This document shows, in pieces, positions 20,478 to 32,900 of a DNA stretch of 64,000 nucleotides. The position numbers and the translations under genes were made by a program. This DNA comes from Saposhnikovia divaricata (Eukaryota; Streptophyta; Magnoliopsida; Apiales; Apiaceae), in contig CM071598.1 in assembly GCA_036435485.1 (NCBI GenBank), forward strand, positions 143,014,148 to 143,078,147. Reading direction: 5' to 3'. Positions within the stretch are counted from its first letter, which is position 1. Each line of letters opens with the position of its first letter. The notes beneath the pieces were generated by a model that was not told where the DNA came from, ran no database searches, and was given only the letters and a program-made list of their open reading frames with translations.

Positions 20478-23400
20478 TGTAACGCCCCGACTTCCCAATA
20501 CTAAAAATATACTTTTATAATAAATTATTGGATTTAATTTAAATAAAATAGAATTTGATACAGGGGAATTTTTAAAAATTTCGGCATGAAGTATTCGTAA
20601 TAGGGACTATCCACCTGTATTTTGAACCAACCAAATTCATAAAAAGAAAATAATTGCAGTACCAACTAATTAAGAAAACATAACATCTGTTCAACCTGTC
20701 CTAACCGATCAGGTGAACCATACTACTATGCCCTCCCGATCATAAGACAAGATCGGGGCACACAACCAAAAATTAAATACATACAAGCTGATAACCAGAC
20801 ATTAAATCATAATACAACACCCCACTACTAACCCGGATCTCTAACAGGTAGTGGTATGAAACAAGCAACTACTAGCTAAGTTATTACATTACAATACTAA
20901 ATTCTTAATTAAAAGATACATACACTCCACAAATATAACTACAATTAACTAGAACTATTACACAAATTGATACTGATACACAAAAATTCAACCTTCTAGT
21001 AGAGTGCAATTAGGCTGCTTATGGTCCACAACAGGTTCTTCTCGGATGTAGCTCCTACTTCGTATCTTTTTCTTCTTTAACTGAAAAGGGTTAGAAACAG
21101 TAGCAAAGAGTGAGCCAAATGCTCAGCAAGTGATAAAAGTAGAAATAAAGGATTCACAACTGTATACTGGCTACATCAGATTAAGGTTACCAAAGAATAT
21201 TCAGAATGTTCAAATTTTAATTCACAATCTCAAGGTAAAACTGTCTGGTAATACTGTACTCTGTTTATGACTTTTCAAAATCATCAAATAAACTTTTATT
21301 TAAAACATTTAAATTGATTGGAGGTTTTTCTCGACTCTGGACAATACGGGTGATCAGCCACGTAAAGTCCCCAGCACGGACACTCGATCCGCCTGGACAT
21401 AAAAATTGGGTTCCCAATTAGGCAACACATTGGCCTATAAGATGCTGGACTGGTCCCACCAGAACTACAGCATAAAATAAAACATGCTGGACCGGCGTCA
21501 CCCGGCCTCTTACGCTCTCCAATCTGAAGGAAACCGTAGAAAACATTTTTGACGGAATCCCTCATAATAAATCTTCAAATTTTTAAAACCATTCATTTTC
21601 AAGTCCTTTATACTCACTGATAACAGATCAGCCCAGTATAAGGAAATTTTAAAACATTTATAAAGAAATAAGCCATTTTGATTTGCATTTGAAATAGATT
21701 AAGGGTCAAGGAACCGCTCAGCAGTAGTTGCATAAAGTTTTCAAGATCAGAATTCAAGCGAGGTTAAAAGGTATTAAGAATATGGTTTTGTCGAGCACAT
21801 AATAGTATTAGGAGGTGATGTAAAACAAATATTTATTCAACTCGGGTAGGTTTCAGAAAACTGGAATAAAACAAATGGAAAGGTTCATGAGTTAGTAAAG
21901 AGTCAAGTAATGATTAAGGTTCCAGAATTATGGTTTCAAGGATTATAAGTAGGATTTTACTTGTTTGTTTTAGGGAAAAATAGACATAAAGAAAGGTTAA
22001 AGTTGGAGCAAGGTATCAATTATAAAATTAGGGTTTATAGTTCAATTTGACTTGGAGCAACAATAGAGTATAGTAGTTTAATTAATTGTTCAGTGGTACA
22101 AGGGTTTAAACGTCAAGTCATAAGAGCAAGGACTAGGAAAATCAAGGTACATGAGTTTCTGGGATAAATTATAAAGAATAATTAACAAGGTGCACAAGAT
22201 CCAACAATAATTTAAAAGGAATAGCAGGAGATTATAAGAATATAAACACAATTCATAAACAGTTGAAAGAATCTAAACGTAATGGCGAGGTTTATATCAC
22301 TTGCCTTAATAAGGTGCTTTCACGCTAGTCACCTAGCTCAAAAACCATCAGCCTTTGCCTTTCCTTTATCCCTTGATTCTACGTTCTTCAAATCTACACA
22401 TATAAAAACACTATTTTAGAATGCTATATTCCTTATTCGCTTAATCCTAATCTACCCAACGATCTATATATCGATGTTAATACTTAATACCTATTACTTA
22501 CCAAATAATTGACCACAATAAGCTAAGCACATAAACACATAGCTTCTATAACATGAAATAACATAAGTCACTTAACACATGATACCAGCTTATTTGAAAT
22601 CAGTTTATAACCAAATATTATAAACTTAATAACTTATTATTTTAACGAAAATCGGGCAGCATCTCCTTTATAAAATAGACTATCCCGTCGAAAACATTCG
22701 ACTCAAATCACAATTAAAACCATCCGATGGATTTCAAATCCACCTACAAGCCCAATCATACTAATCCATTCTAAATCATATAATTTCTATTTATCAATTT
22801 AATTCCTACAAAAACTCATGTATACAATCATAGATCGTATAAACCCATATAAACATTTAAAATCGAACCATCTTTCATATTAATCTAATTACACCCGCAG
22901 CAATTTCATCACAAAACGAATTAATTTAAACTCAGACATTACAGGAAATTCAAAACCCTTTTATTTAATTATTCTACACGAAGCAATACATATACGCAGC
23001 AACTGATTACTCTAATCACACCACTCGATATAAACAGAAACACAACTCGGAAAAATAGTCAACTCGCTACATATTCCAACTAATTACATTCACAACCACT
23101 GAGTCATACCACTAAATTACTTAAATCGTAAAACATCAACCAAAGACCACTCACACACACACATATATATATATATAGGTTACAAAAGAACTTCTTATCG
23201 AAATTGTTTTACGGCCATTATCTAGTTTTAATAAAATTTTGACAGAGTTTCCTTTGTAATTATGCCTTAACCATAAACCTGTTTTATAAATCAATCACCA
23301 ATACATATCCAATTCAATACTTAATTAATCTAAATCAAGGAAATTCAGTCTAACTAGTAGTCACACAGAATACAAATCGATTACACAATTTATGACATTT

Positions 23401-24779
23401 GGGTTTATATATGTATATATATACACTCCAGAATCGCAACAAATAATTTCCCAAAAATTCAATATACATCTCTTATACTATGAATTTAATACAACTTAAC
23501 GTTTTGCTTAACAATTGTCCAACTATGATAATTTAACATCAAATATTTATACACAATTCCGAGATTCAGAATTTTACACAAGGAAGAACAACAATTTACT
23601 ACAATCGAACAAGCCAGCAACTGATTTTCTCAAATCACCCAAAGTAGTGTTACCACATCACGAGTTAACCATTACCAAGAATCGCACATACCATCTTCTG
23701 TAAACTTACTCACCCACCCGTTGTTCACACACGCACACCACTACAGCCGAAATAACCCACTGCAATAACAAAGTCGACACACACCCACAACAGTCTCGTA
23801 AGCCAGAACAGGGGAGAAAGGAACACAGACTAGCCAAGCACATACATATAACCACACATACACGCAGTTATCTACACACTACACACACACAGTTTGTACA
23901 CCACCACACACTCGCGGTTATACACCCGCAAATCCCAGTCACAACCCACGCGGAATACACACACACACACACCGTATATATATGCACACAACTGTAGAAG
24001 CACAAAAAGGAGAGGGAGAGAGTTTAATAGAGAGAGAGAGATACCCGGGAGAGAGAAGAGATTGAAGAAAGAGCGAGAGAGATTGAGTCTGAAAGAGAGA
24101 GTGCGAGAGATTTTTGAGAGAGCTCGAGAAAATTCGCCAGAAACCCAGCTGGACAAAATGAATTGGGGGAAAATAACTGTTAATTTAGGGATTTTAAAAG
24201 GAATTGGGTATTTTGTAGAATATTAATAAATTTTCTAATTAAAAACAATTTAAAATTTTCTGGTAAAATGAAAAATAAATAAGCAATTATTGAGAAAAAT
24301 CTCAATATCGTTTTTAAAATGTGGAAAATAAAATTATCTATCTCCCCATATTTTTAAAATATTTTTAGGATCAATAATGGATTATATATGAATTTTACAA
24401 AAATTAAATCAATAAAATGCAAAACAATTCATAAAATCATTTTAAAATCCTTAAAAATCAAAATAAATCCATCTGCTATTTTTAAAACTCAAATAAACTA
24501 ATAAAGTTAATAATGCAAAAGATTTCGTGATTTTTACTAATCCCGATAATTTTATAAAATTCTCAGAAGATAAGTAAAACATGATTCAAATAGAATTTAA
24601 ACCCCAAAATAAAAATAAACAGAATACGTAGACTTATCTGACACATATAAATCATCAAATAAACCCACAAAACGAAATCATACATATTTCACTTCCTCAA
24701 TAATATTTACATCACATAATTCACATTTAATATTAAATAAATAATTATAAATATAAAAAAAAATTTCTGAGGCGTTATA
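20478..24779 (-). repeat. F 3' LTR (left copy)
   Basis: On the + strand it starts TGTAACGCC and ends GGCGTTATA, 4302 bp. It contains a TA microsatellite (near 23163-23177), CA-rich and GA-rich tracts (about 23880-24130; TC-rich in element sense) and a TATA-like ATATATATAC (near 23974-23983, minus). An 89-codon ORF (21296-21565, minus) lies in a GC-richer block with direct repeats of ATGCTGGAC(T/C)GG; it is duplicated only because the LTR is. Confidence 0.95.
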
Positions 24780-24792
24780 TCCTTCCCCCCTT
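24780..24792 (-). other. F polypurine tract
   Basis: Minus-strand AAGGGGGGAAGGA directly precedes the 3' LTR. Confidence 0.9.
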
Positions 24793-24819
24793 AATAGGAT
24801 TCTGTCCCCAGAATCTCAC

Positions 24820-27800
24820 CTAAGTAAATAGATGAGGATAGTTTTCGAGCATCTCGCTCTCGAGTTCCCAAGTTGATTCTTCAACCCTTGGATTCCTCCA
24901 CAAAACCTTTACCAACCTAACTGTCTTATTCCTTAGCTTCTTATCCATTCTGTCCTGAATTGCTACAGGCTGTTCTATATACGACAGATCTGGTTGTAAC
25001 TCAATAGGCTCATACTCGATCACATGACTTAAATCTGGATGATATCTCTTGAGCATTGACACGTGGAAGACATTGTGAATATGACTCATATGTGGAGGTA
25101 GGGCTAACTCATACGCGACTTTTCCAACCCGTCTTAAGATCTCAAAAGGTCCTACGTATCTCGTACTGAGCTTTCCTTTCTTGCCAAACCTCGTAACTCC
25201 TTTCCAAGGTGACACTTTCAACAACACTTTCTCTCCTTCTTCATAATTCATATCCTTCCTGGCTTGATCTGCATACTTCTTTTGTCTGTTCTGGGCAGCA
25301 ATTAGCCGTTTCTGAATGATTTCGATCTTTTCCTTCGTTTGTTGTACTAGTTCCGATCCTAACACCTTACGCTCACCAACCTCATCCCAATATACAGGAG
25401 ATCTACATTTCCTTCCATATAAAGCTTCGTATGGCGGCATCCCAATACTAGCATGATAGCTGTTGTTGTAAGAGAATTCCACCAAAGGTAGGTGCTCGTC
25501 CCAACTTCCTTTAAAATCCAATGCACAAGTTCGTAGCATATCTTCAATACTTTGAATGGTTCGTTCACTCTGTCCGTCTGTCTGCGGATGATAGGCTGTA
25601 CTCATCTTAAGCTCAGTTCCCAAGCATTCTTGAAATTGTTTCCAAAATCTGGAGTTGAAACGTGGATCTCGATCAGATACAATAGTTACTGGCACACCGT
25701 GACGCATAACCACTTCCTTCAAATACAGCTGTACCAACTTATCTAGTGAGAATCTTTCGTTGATTGGAAGAAAATGGGCAGATTTAGTCAAACGGTCTAT
25801 GATTACCCAAATCGCATCATGATTGGCTTTCGTTCTCGGTAGTCCCACAACGAAGTCCATAGCTAAATGCTCCCATTTCCACTCAGGAATATCTAATGGC
25901 TGTAATAGTCCACTAGGCTTTTGATGTTCAGCTTTGACTCTTTGACATGTGTAACACTTACTAACCCACTCTGCAATCTCTCTTTTCATATCAGGCCACC
26001 AGAAATGTTCCTTCAGGTCTTGGTACATCTTCGTACTCCCCGGATGAATTGAATATCTTGAACTGTGAGCATCCCGCAAAATCTCATTCTTTAATTCTGA
26101 CACGTTGGGAATCCAAATCCTCGAAGAAAATCTTAAGATACCCTTATCATCCTTCTGAGTGCAAATCTCTTCACCTGTCAATGTGTTCATATCTTGATTC
26201 ATGATTTCCTCCTGACATTTTCGTATCTTTTCAAGTAACTCGGGTTGAAAGGTCATGGTATAACACTTACCACTGGTAGGCTCCGAGATCTGGACTTCTA
26301 ATCTCAACTTTTCAAACTCCTTGAACAATTCCTTTGAGATGGTAAACATGTTCAGTCTTTCCTTTCTACTTAATGCGTCAGCCACTACATTCGCTCTCCC
26401 TGGGTGATAATTAATTGTGCAGTCATAATCCTTAATCAACTCTAACCATCGCCTTTGTCTCATGTTAAGCTCTCGTTGAGTGAAGATATACTTCAAACTT
26501 TTGTGGTCGGTGTAAATCTCACATTTTTCACCATATAGGTAGTGTCTCCAAATCTTCAGTGCAAAGACGATTGCTGCTAACTCCAAATCGTGAGTTGGGT
26601 ACTTTTGTTCGTGAGGCTTTAATTGTCGAGAAGCATACGCGATCACTTTTCCATGCTGCATCAATACACACCCTAATCCCTTGTATGAAGCATCACTATA
26701 GATCACAAAGTTCCCTTGACTGTCGGGTAAGACCAACACTGGTGCTGTTACTAATCTTTTCTTTAATTCTTGGAAACTTTCCTCGCACTTTTCATTCCAT
26801 ATGAACTTCTCATTTTTCCTAGTCAGCTTGGTCAATGGTGAGGCGATCTTAGAAAAATCTTGTACAAATCTTCTGTAATAACCAGCCAATCCTAAGAAAC
26901 TTCTCACTTCGGTAGGCGTCCTTGGTCTGTTCCAATTCACCACAGCTTCTATCTTTGCAGGGTCTACTCTAATTCCTTCACTACTGATTATATGGCCCAG
27001 AAACTGCACCTCTTCTAACCAGAACTCACATTTTGAAATCTTGGCATACAACTTTTCCGCTCTCAAAATTTCCAACGCAATCCTTAAATGTTCCGCATGT
27101 TCTTCCCGAGTCTTAGAATATATCAAAATATCATCGATGAAGACGATCACAAATTTATCCAACTGCTTCCGGAATACTCTATTCATGAGATCCATAAACG
27201 CTGCTGGGGCATTTGTTAACCCAAATGGCATCACTAAGAATTCATAATGTCCATACCTCGTACGAAATGCCGTCTTTGGAATGTCTGCTGGTTTGATTTT
27301 CAACTGATGGTAGCCCGATCTTAAGTCGATCTTCGAAAAGTAGGCTGCTCCCTTAAGTTGATCGAACAAATCATCGATTCGAGGTAAGGGATATCTATTC
27401 TTGATGGTCAACTTGTTGAGTTCTCGATAATCGATACATAATCTCATACTACCATCCTTTTTCTTGACAAACAGCACAGGAGCTCCCCACGGTGATACAC
27501 TTGGTCTTATGACTCCCTTATCTAAAAGTTCTTGTAATTGTGTTGCTAACTCTTTCATCTCCACCGGTGCCATCCTATATGGTGCTTTGGACACGGGTTC
27601 TGCTCCAGGTACTAGGTCTATAGCAAACTCCACTTCTCGATCTGGAGGTAAACCGGGTAATTCTTCTGGAAAAACATCGGGGAACTCGTTAACAATTGGT
27701 ATATCTTCTATCTTCGGTGCATGCTTCTCTACATCCGTCACGTGTGCTAAATACGCTTCACAACCTTGTCTAAGTAACCTCTTGGCTTGCATAATACTCA

Positions 27801-29382
27801 GAAATTTCTTCACCTGCCTTTGTCCTTGAAATATCACTTCCTTATCATCCTCCGCCTTTAATCTCACCTGCTTCTTTCTACACTCAATCTGTGCATCATA
27901 ATCAGCCAACCAATCCATTCCTAGAATTACGTCGAATTCTCCCATTTCGAAGGGTATCAAATTGGCATAGAAAAGGTAACCACCTATCTCTATATTACAC
28001 TGAGGACACACTTGATTGACAGGGACTCTATCTTGGTTTGCCACCTCTATCACTAATGCTTGCTCTAAAGGTCGAATTTCACATTGCAATTTACTAACAA
28101 ACTTGTTGGAAATAAAAGACTTAGTAGCTCCAGAGTCAATTAAAACTTTAGCCTCTATTGAATTCACAGGAAGCGTACCTGCAACAACATCCATTTCTTG
28201 AACAGCATCCTGCATAGTCATGTTAAAGGTTCTGGCTCTAGATTGAGAGGTCTGGGTCTGAGATGGAGGTCCGGTTATCCTCAAAGCATTCGCCGCTGGG
28301 GGTCCGGCTATCCTTAAAACATTCGCTGGCTCTTTGCAATCCTTAGCAATATGACCAAGTTTCCCACATTTGTAGCACGTTACTGTTGGTTTCGGAGTCA
28401 GGCACTCTGCCGCGTAATGTCCCTTTTTGTTGCACTTAAAACAGGTAACATTTGGTTTGTTGCAAACTCCTGAGTGCTTTCTCCCACAAATTTTGCATTC
28501 AGGTAGAGCTGGTCTGATTGCAAGTTGTTGATTGGTATTCTGAAAACGTTTTACTTGACCACCATTTCCATTCTTCGATTTCTGAAAACCTCGGTTCCTG
28601 TCAAACTGACCCTCATTCCTTGATTTGAACTTGTTATTATTATTATTACCCCTTGGGTTTTGACTTCCCTCGGTACTCTCTATCTTTCTTTTCTTTCCCG
28701 CCTTCTCTTTCTGATACAGTTCACTTTCACCCTCAACAATCATAGCTTTCTCCACCACCATTGCATAGTTCTCTAACTGAAACACCGCCACCTTACTACG
28801 TATCCATGGCTTTAGACCCTGTTGAAATCTTTTAGCTTTCTTTGCCTCAGTATTGACATACTCAGGAACAAACCTTGCTAACTCTGTGAATTTTGCCTCG
28901 TATTCTGCCACGCTCATGTTTTCTTGTTTTAATTCTAAAAACTGAATCTCCAGCTGATCTTGCATATACCTTGGAAGATACTTCTCGAGAAATAACTCGG
29001 TGAATCTCTGCCATGTGATCACTCCATCACCTTGCAACAGTTTTGTTGACTCCCACCAATAATTTGCTTCAGCTTTCAAGAAGTAACTAGCATATTCCGT
29101 CTTCTGATCTTCTCCTACCCTTACCAAAGCAAAAGCTTTTTCCATTTCATTAAGCCAAGCCCTAGCTTCTATAGGGTTGACAGTACCTTTGAACTCTGGA
29201 GGGTGTACGGCTTGAAAAGCCTTAAAGGTCACAATTGGTTGAGCAGGTCGCTGCTGAGCTAGTGCGGCTGTCTGTTGTTGAAGAAGTTGGAGAATTTGAG
29301 TCATAGTCGGGTCAACTGGATTTTGGTTGCCAGTGTTCTGGTTTTCAGGATTTGTAGCAGTTGTTTTCTTCTTTGGAGGCAT
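24820..29382 (-). CDS. F Gag-Pol polyprotein, 1520 aa, intact
   Basis: The ATG at 29380-29382 (MPPKKKTTAT) opens one uninterrupted frame. Approximate residues: Gag core 60-220; zinc knuckles CFKCNKKGHYAAEC (314-327) and CYKCGKLGHIAKDC (336-349), with a shorter Cys/His cluster just before; protease DSGAT at 416-420; reverse transcriptase 600-780 with FIDD at 748-751; RNase H with Asp897 and Asp959; integrase zinc region 1106-1146 and catalytic D1176, D1237, E1273 (DD35E); a chromodomain-like C-terminus 1460-1518. It would form virus-like particles, copy the RNA and integrate the cDNA; chromovirus tails are thought to guide integration to marked chromatin. All catalytic residues I checked are present. 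The stop is 40 bp from the 3' LTR. Confidence 0.96.
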   Translation of the reverse strand: MPPKKKTTATNPENQNTGNQNPVDPTMTQILQLLQQQTAALAQQRPAQPIVTFKAFQAVHPPEFKGTVNPIEARAWLNEMEKAFALVRVGEDQKTEYASYFLKAEANYWWESTKLLQGDGVITWQRFTELFLEKYLPRYMQDQLEIQFLELKQENMSVAEYEAKFTELARFVPEYVNTEAKKAKRFQQGLKPWIRSKVAVFQLENYAMVVEKAMIVEGESELYQKEKAGKKRKIESTEGSQNPRGNNNNNKFKSRNEGQFDRNRGFQKSKNGNGGQVKRFQNTNQQLAIRPALPECKICGRKHSGVCNKPNVTCFKCNKKGHYAAECLTPKPTVTCYKCGKLGHIAKDCKEPANVLRIAGPPAANALRITGPPSQTQTSQSRARTFNMTMQDAVQEMDVVAGTLPVNSIEAKVLIDSGATKSFISNKFVSKLQCEIRPLEQALVIEVANQDRVPVNQVCPQCNIEIGGYLFYANLIPFEMGEFDVILGMDWLADYDAQIECRKKQVRLKAEDDKEVIFQGQRQVKKFLSIMQAKRLLRQGCEAYLAHVTDVEKHAPKIEDIPIVNEFPDVFPEELPGLPPDREVEFAIDLVPGAEPVSKAPYRMAPVEMKELATQLQELLDKGVIRPSVSPWGAPVLFVKKKDGSMRLCIDYRELNKLTIKNRYPLPRIDDLFDQLKGAAYFSKIDLRSGYHQLKIKPADIPKTAFRTRYGHYEFLVMPFGLTNAPAAFMDLMNRVFRKQLDKFVIVFIDDILIYSKTREEHAEHLRIALEILRAEKLYAKISKCEFWLEEVQFLGHIISSEGIRVDPAKIEAVVNWNRPRTPTEVRSFLGLAGYYRRFVQDFSKIASPLTKLTRKNEKFIWNEKCEESFQELKKRLVTAPVLVLPDSQGNFVIYSDASYKGLGCVLMQHGKVIAYASRQLKPHEQKYPTHDLELAAIVFALKIWRHYLYGEKCEIYTDHKSLKYIFTQRELNMRQRRWLELIKDYDCTINYHPGRANVVADALSRKERLNMFTISKELFKEFEKLRLEVQISEPTSGKCYTMTFQPELLEKIRKCQEEIMNQDMNTLTGEEICTQKDDKGILRFSSRIWIPNVSELKNEILRDAHSSRYSIHPGSTKMYQDLKEHFWWPDMKREIAEWVSKCYTCQRVKAEHQKPSGLLQPLDIPEWKWEHLAMDFVVGLPRTKANHDAIWVIIDRLTKSAHFLPINERFSLDKLVQLYLKEVVMRHGVPVTIVSDRDPRFNSRFWKQFQECLGTELKMSTAYHPQTDGQSERTIQSIEDMLRTCALDFKGSWDEHLPLVEFSYNNSYHASIGMPPYEALYGRKCRSPVYWDEVGERKVLGSELVQQTKEKIEIIQKRLIAAQNRQKKYADQARKDMNYEEGEKVLLKVSPWKGVTRFGKKGKLSTRYVGPFEILRRVGKVAYELALPPHMSHIHNVFHVSMLKRYHPDLSHVIEYEPIELQPDLSYIEQPVAIQDRMDKKLRNKTVRLVKVLWRNPRVEESTWELESEMLENYPHLFT

Positions 29383-29909
29383 GATTCTGATAAGAAAGCA
29401 AGAAACTTATTAAGCAACAGGCTAATATATACAAAATAAGGTTTTTCGAATCCTGGATTTGAGTTACCTATGTTCACAAGAATTATAACGGGGTAAAGAA
29501 TCAAGGAAGCATAGGTATTATCTTGAACAAGTAATGCTAACAAGAGATATTTAGGCAACTCAGAAATGTAATAAAAGATGTGCAGATAACAAGAAAATAA
29601 AGGTCATGGTACCAACAAAGTTAATATAACACAACAGTGTCAGAGTTCAAGGTACACTGTGAACCATCCTACCACAACATAAATACCGAGGATAATCTCA
29701 ATCATCTACCATCTGCGATAACGATATAGCGAGTAAAGAAATTATTAAAACGATAAAAGAATATCCTAACCCTACTACCTACTATCTTTATAATAACCTA
29801 CACCTATCGCTACTATCCTATGCCTATAATGGTTCAAATCCTATCCTACACCTATCCTATACCTATCCTATACCTAATCCTGGCTTGTTTCAGTGACCAA
29901 AACCTGATA
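29383..29909 (-). other. F 5' leader between PBS and gag-pol
   Basis: No ORF is convincing. A short imperfect tandem of CCTATCCTATA-type units lies near 29838-29878. The rest is unremarkable. Confidence 0.5.
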
Positions 29910-29921
29910 GCTCTGATACCA
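29910..29921 (-). other. F primer-binding site, iMet tRNA
   Basis: Minus-strand TGGTATCAGAGC lies three bases inside the 5' LTR (which begins at 29925). Confidence 0.9.
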
Positions 29922-29924
29922 ACC

Positions 29925-32900
29925 TGTAACGCCCCGACTTCCCAATACTAAAAATATACTTTTATAATAAATTATTGGATTTAATTTAAATAAAATAGAA
30001 TTTGATACAGGGGAATTTTTAAAAATTTCGGCATGAAGTATTCGTAATAGGGACTATCCACCTGTATTTTGAACCAACCAAATTCATAAAAAGAAAATAA
30101 TTGCAGTACCAACTAATTAAGAAAACATAACATCTGTTCAACCTGTCCTAACCGATCAGGTGAACCATACTACTATGCCCTCCCGATCATAAGACAAGAT
30201 CGGGGCACACAACCAAAAATTAAATACATACAAGCTGATAACCAGACATTAAATCATAATACAACACCCCACTACTAACCCGGATCTCTAACAGGTAGTG
30301 GTATGAAACAAGCAACTACTAGCTAAGTTATTACATTACAATACTAAATTCTTAATTAAAAGATACATACACTCCACAAATATAACTACAATTAACTAGA
30401 ACTATTACACAAATTGATACTGATACACAAAAATTCAACCTTCTAGTAGAGTGCAATTAGGCTGCTTATGGTCCACAACAGGTTCTTCTCGGATGTAGCT
30501 CCTACTTCGTATCTTTTTCTTCTTTAACTGAAAAGGGTTAGAAACAGTAGCAAAGAGTGAGCCAAATGCTCAGCAAGTGATAAAAGTAGAAATAAAGGAT
30601 TCACAACTGTATACTGGCTACATCAGATTAAGGTTACCAAAGAATATTCAGAATGTTCAAATTTTAATTCACAATCTCAAGGTAAAACTGTCTGGTAATA
30701 CTGTACTCTGTTTATGACTTTTCAAAATCATCAAATAAACTTTTATTTAAAACATTTAAATTGATTGGAGGTTTTTCTCGACTCTGGACAATACGGGTGA
30801 TCAGCCACGTAAAGTCCCCAGCACGGACACTCGATCCGCCTGGACATAAAAATTGGGTTCCCAATTAGGCAACACATTGGCCTATAAGATGCTGGACTGG
30901 TCCCACCAGAACTACAGCATAAAATAAAACATGCTGGACCGGCGTCACCCGGCCTCTTACGCTCTCCAATCTGAAGGAAACCGTAGAAAACATTTTTGAC
31001 GGAATCCCTCATAATAAATCTTCAAATTTTTAAAACCATTCATTTTCAAGTCCTTTATACTCACTGATAACAGATCAGCCCAGTATAAGGAAATTTTAAA
31101 ACATTTATAAAGAAATAAGCCATTTTGATTTGCATTTGAAATAGATTAAGGGTCAAGGAACCGCTCAGCAGTAGTTGCATAAAGTTTTCAAGATCAGAAT
31201 TCAAGCGAGGTTAAAAGGTATTAAGAATATGGTTTTGTCGAGCACATAATAGTATTAGGAGGTGATGTAAAACAAATATTTATTCAACTCGGGTAGGTTT
31301 CAGAAAACTGGAATAAAACAAATGGAAAGGTTCATGAGTTAGTAAAGAGTCAAGTAATGATTAAGGTTCCAGAATTATGGTTTCAAGGATTATAAGTAGG
31401 ATTTTACTTGTTTGTTTTAGGGAAAAATAGACATAAAGAAAGGTTAAAGTTGGAGCAAGGTATCAATTATAAAATTAGGGTTTATAGTTCAATTTGACTT
31501 GGAGCAACAATAGAGTATAGTAGTTTAATTAATTGTTCAGTGGTACAAGGGTTTAAACGTCAAGTCATAAGAGCAAGGACTAGGAAAATCAAGGTACATG
31601 AGTTTCTGGGATAAATTATAAAGAATAATTAACAAGGTGCACAAGATCCAACAATAATTTAAAAGGAATAGCAGGAGATTATAAGAATATAAACACAATT
31701 CATAAACAGTTGAAAGAATCTAAACGTAATGGCGAGGTTTATATCACTTGCCTTAATAAGGTGCTTTCACGCTAGTCACCTAGCTCAAAAACCATCAGCC
31801 TTTGCCTTTCCTTTATCCCTTGATTCTACGTTCTTCAAATCTACACATATAAAAACACTATTTTAGAATGCTATATTCCTTATTCGCTTAATCCTAATCT
31901 ACCCAACGATCTATATATCGATGTTAATACTTAATACCTATTACTTACCAAATAATTGACCACAATAAGCTAAGCACATAAACACATAGCTTCTATAACA
32001 TGAAATAACATAAGTCACTTAACACATGATACCAGCTTATTTGAAATCAGTTTATAACCAAATATTATAAACTTAATAACTTATTATTTTAACGAAAATC
32101 GGGCAGCATCTCCTTTATAAAATAGACTATCCCGTCGAAAACATTCGACTCAAATCACAATTAAAACCATCCGATGGATTTCAAATCCACCTACAAGCCC
32201 AATCATACTAATCCATTCTAAATCATATAATTTCTATTTATCAATTTAATTCCTACAAAAACTCATGTATACAATCATAGATCGTATAAACCCATATAAA
32301 CATTTAAAATCGAACCATCTTTCATATTAATCTAATTACACCCGCAGCAATTTCATCACAAAACGAATTAATTTAAACTCAGACATTACAGGAAATTCAA
32401 AACCCTTTTATTTAATTATTCTACACGAAGCAATACATATACGCAGCAACTGATTACTCTAATCACACCACTCGATATAAACAGAAACACAACTCGGAAA
32501 AATAGTCAACTCGCTACATATTCCAACTAATTACATTCACAACCACTGAGTCATACCACTAAATTACTTAAATCGTAAAACATCAACCAAAGACCACTCA
32601 CACACACACATATATATATATAGGTTACAAAAGAACTTCTTATCGAAATTGTTTTACGGCCATTATCTAGTTTTAATAAAATTTTGACAGAGTTTCCTTT
32701 GTAATTATGCCTTAACCATAAACCTGTTTTATAAATCAATCACCAATACATATCCAATTCAATACTTAATTAATCTAAATCAAGGAAATTCAGTCTAACT
32801 AGTAGTCACACAGAATACAAATCGATTACACAATTTATGACATTTGGGTTTATATATGTATATATATACACTCCAGAATCGCAACAAATAATTTCCCAAA

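Noticed and set aside
23894..24226. 110-codon + strand ORF in the F LTR, duplicated at 33339-33671
   Set aside because: It is made of CA and GA microsatellite tracts and is duplicated only because the LTR is.
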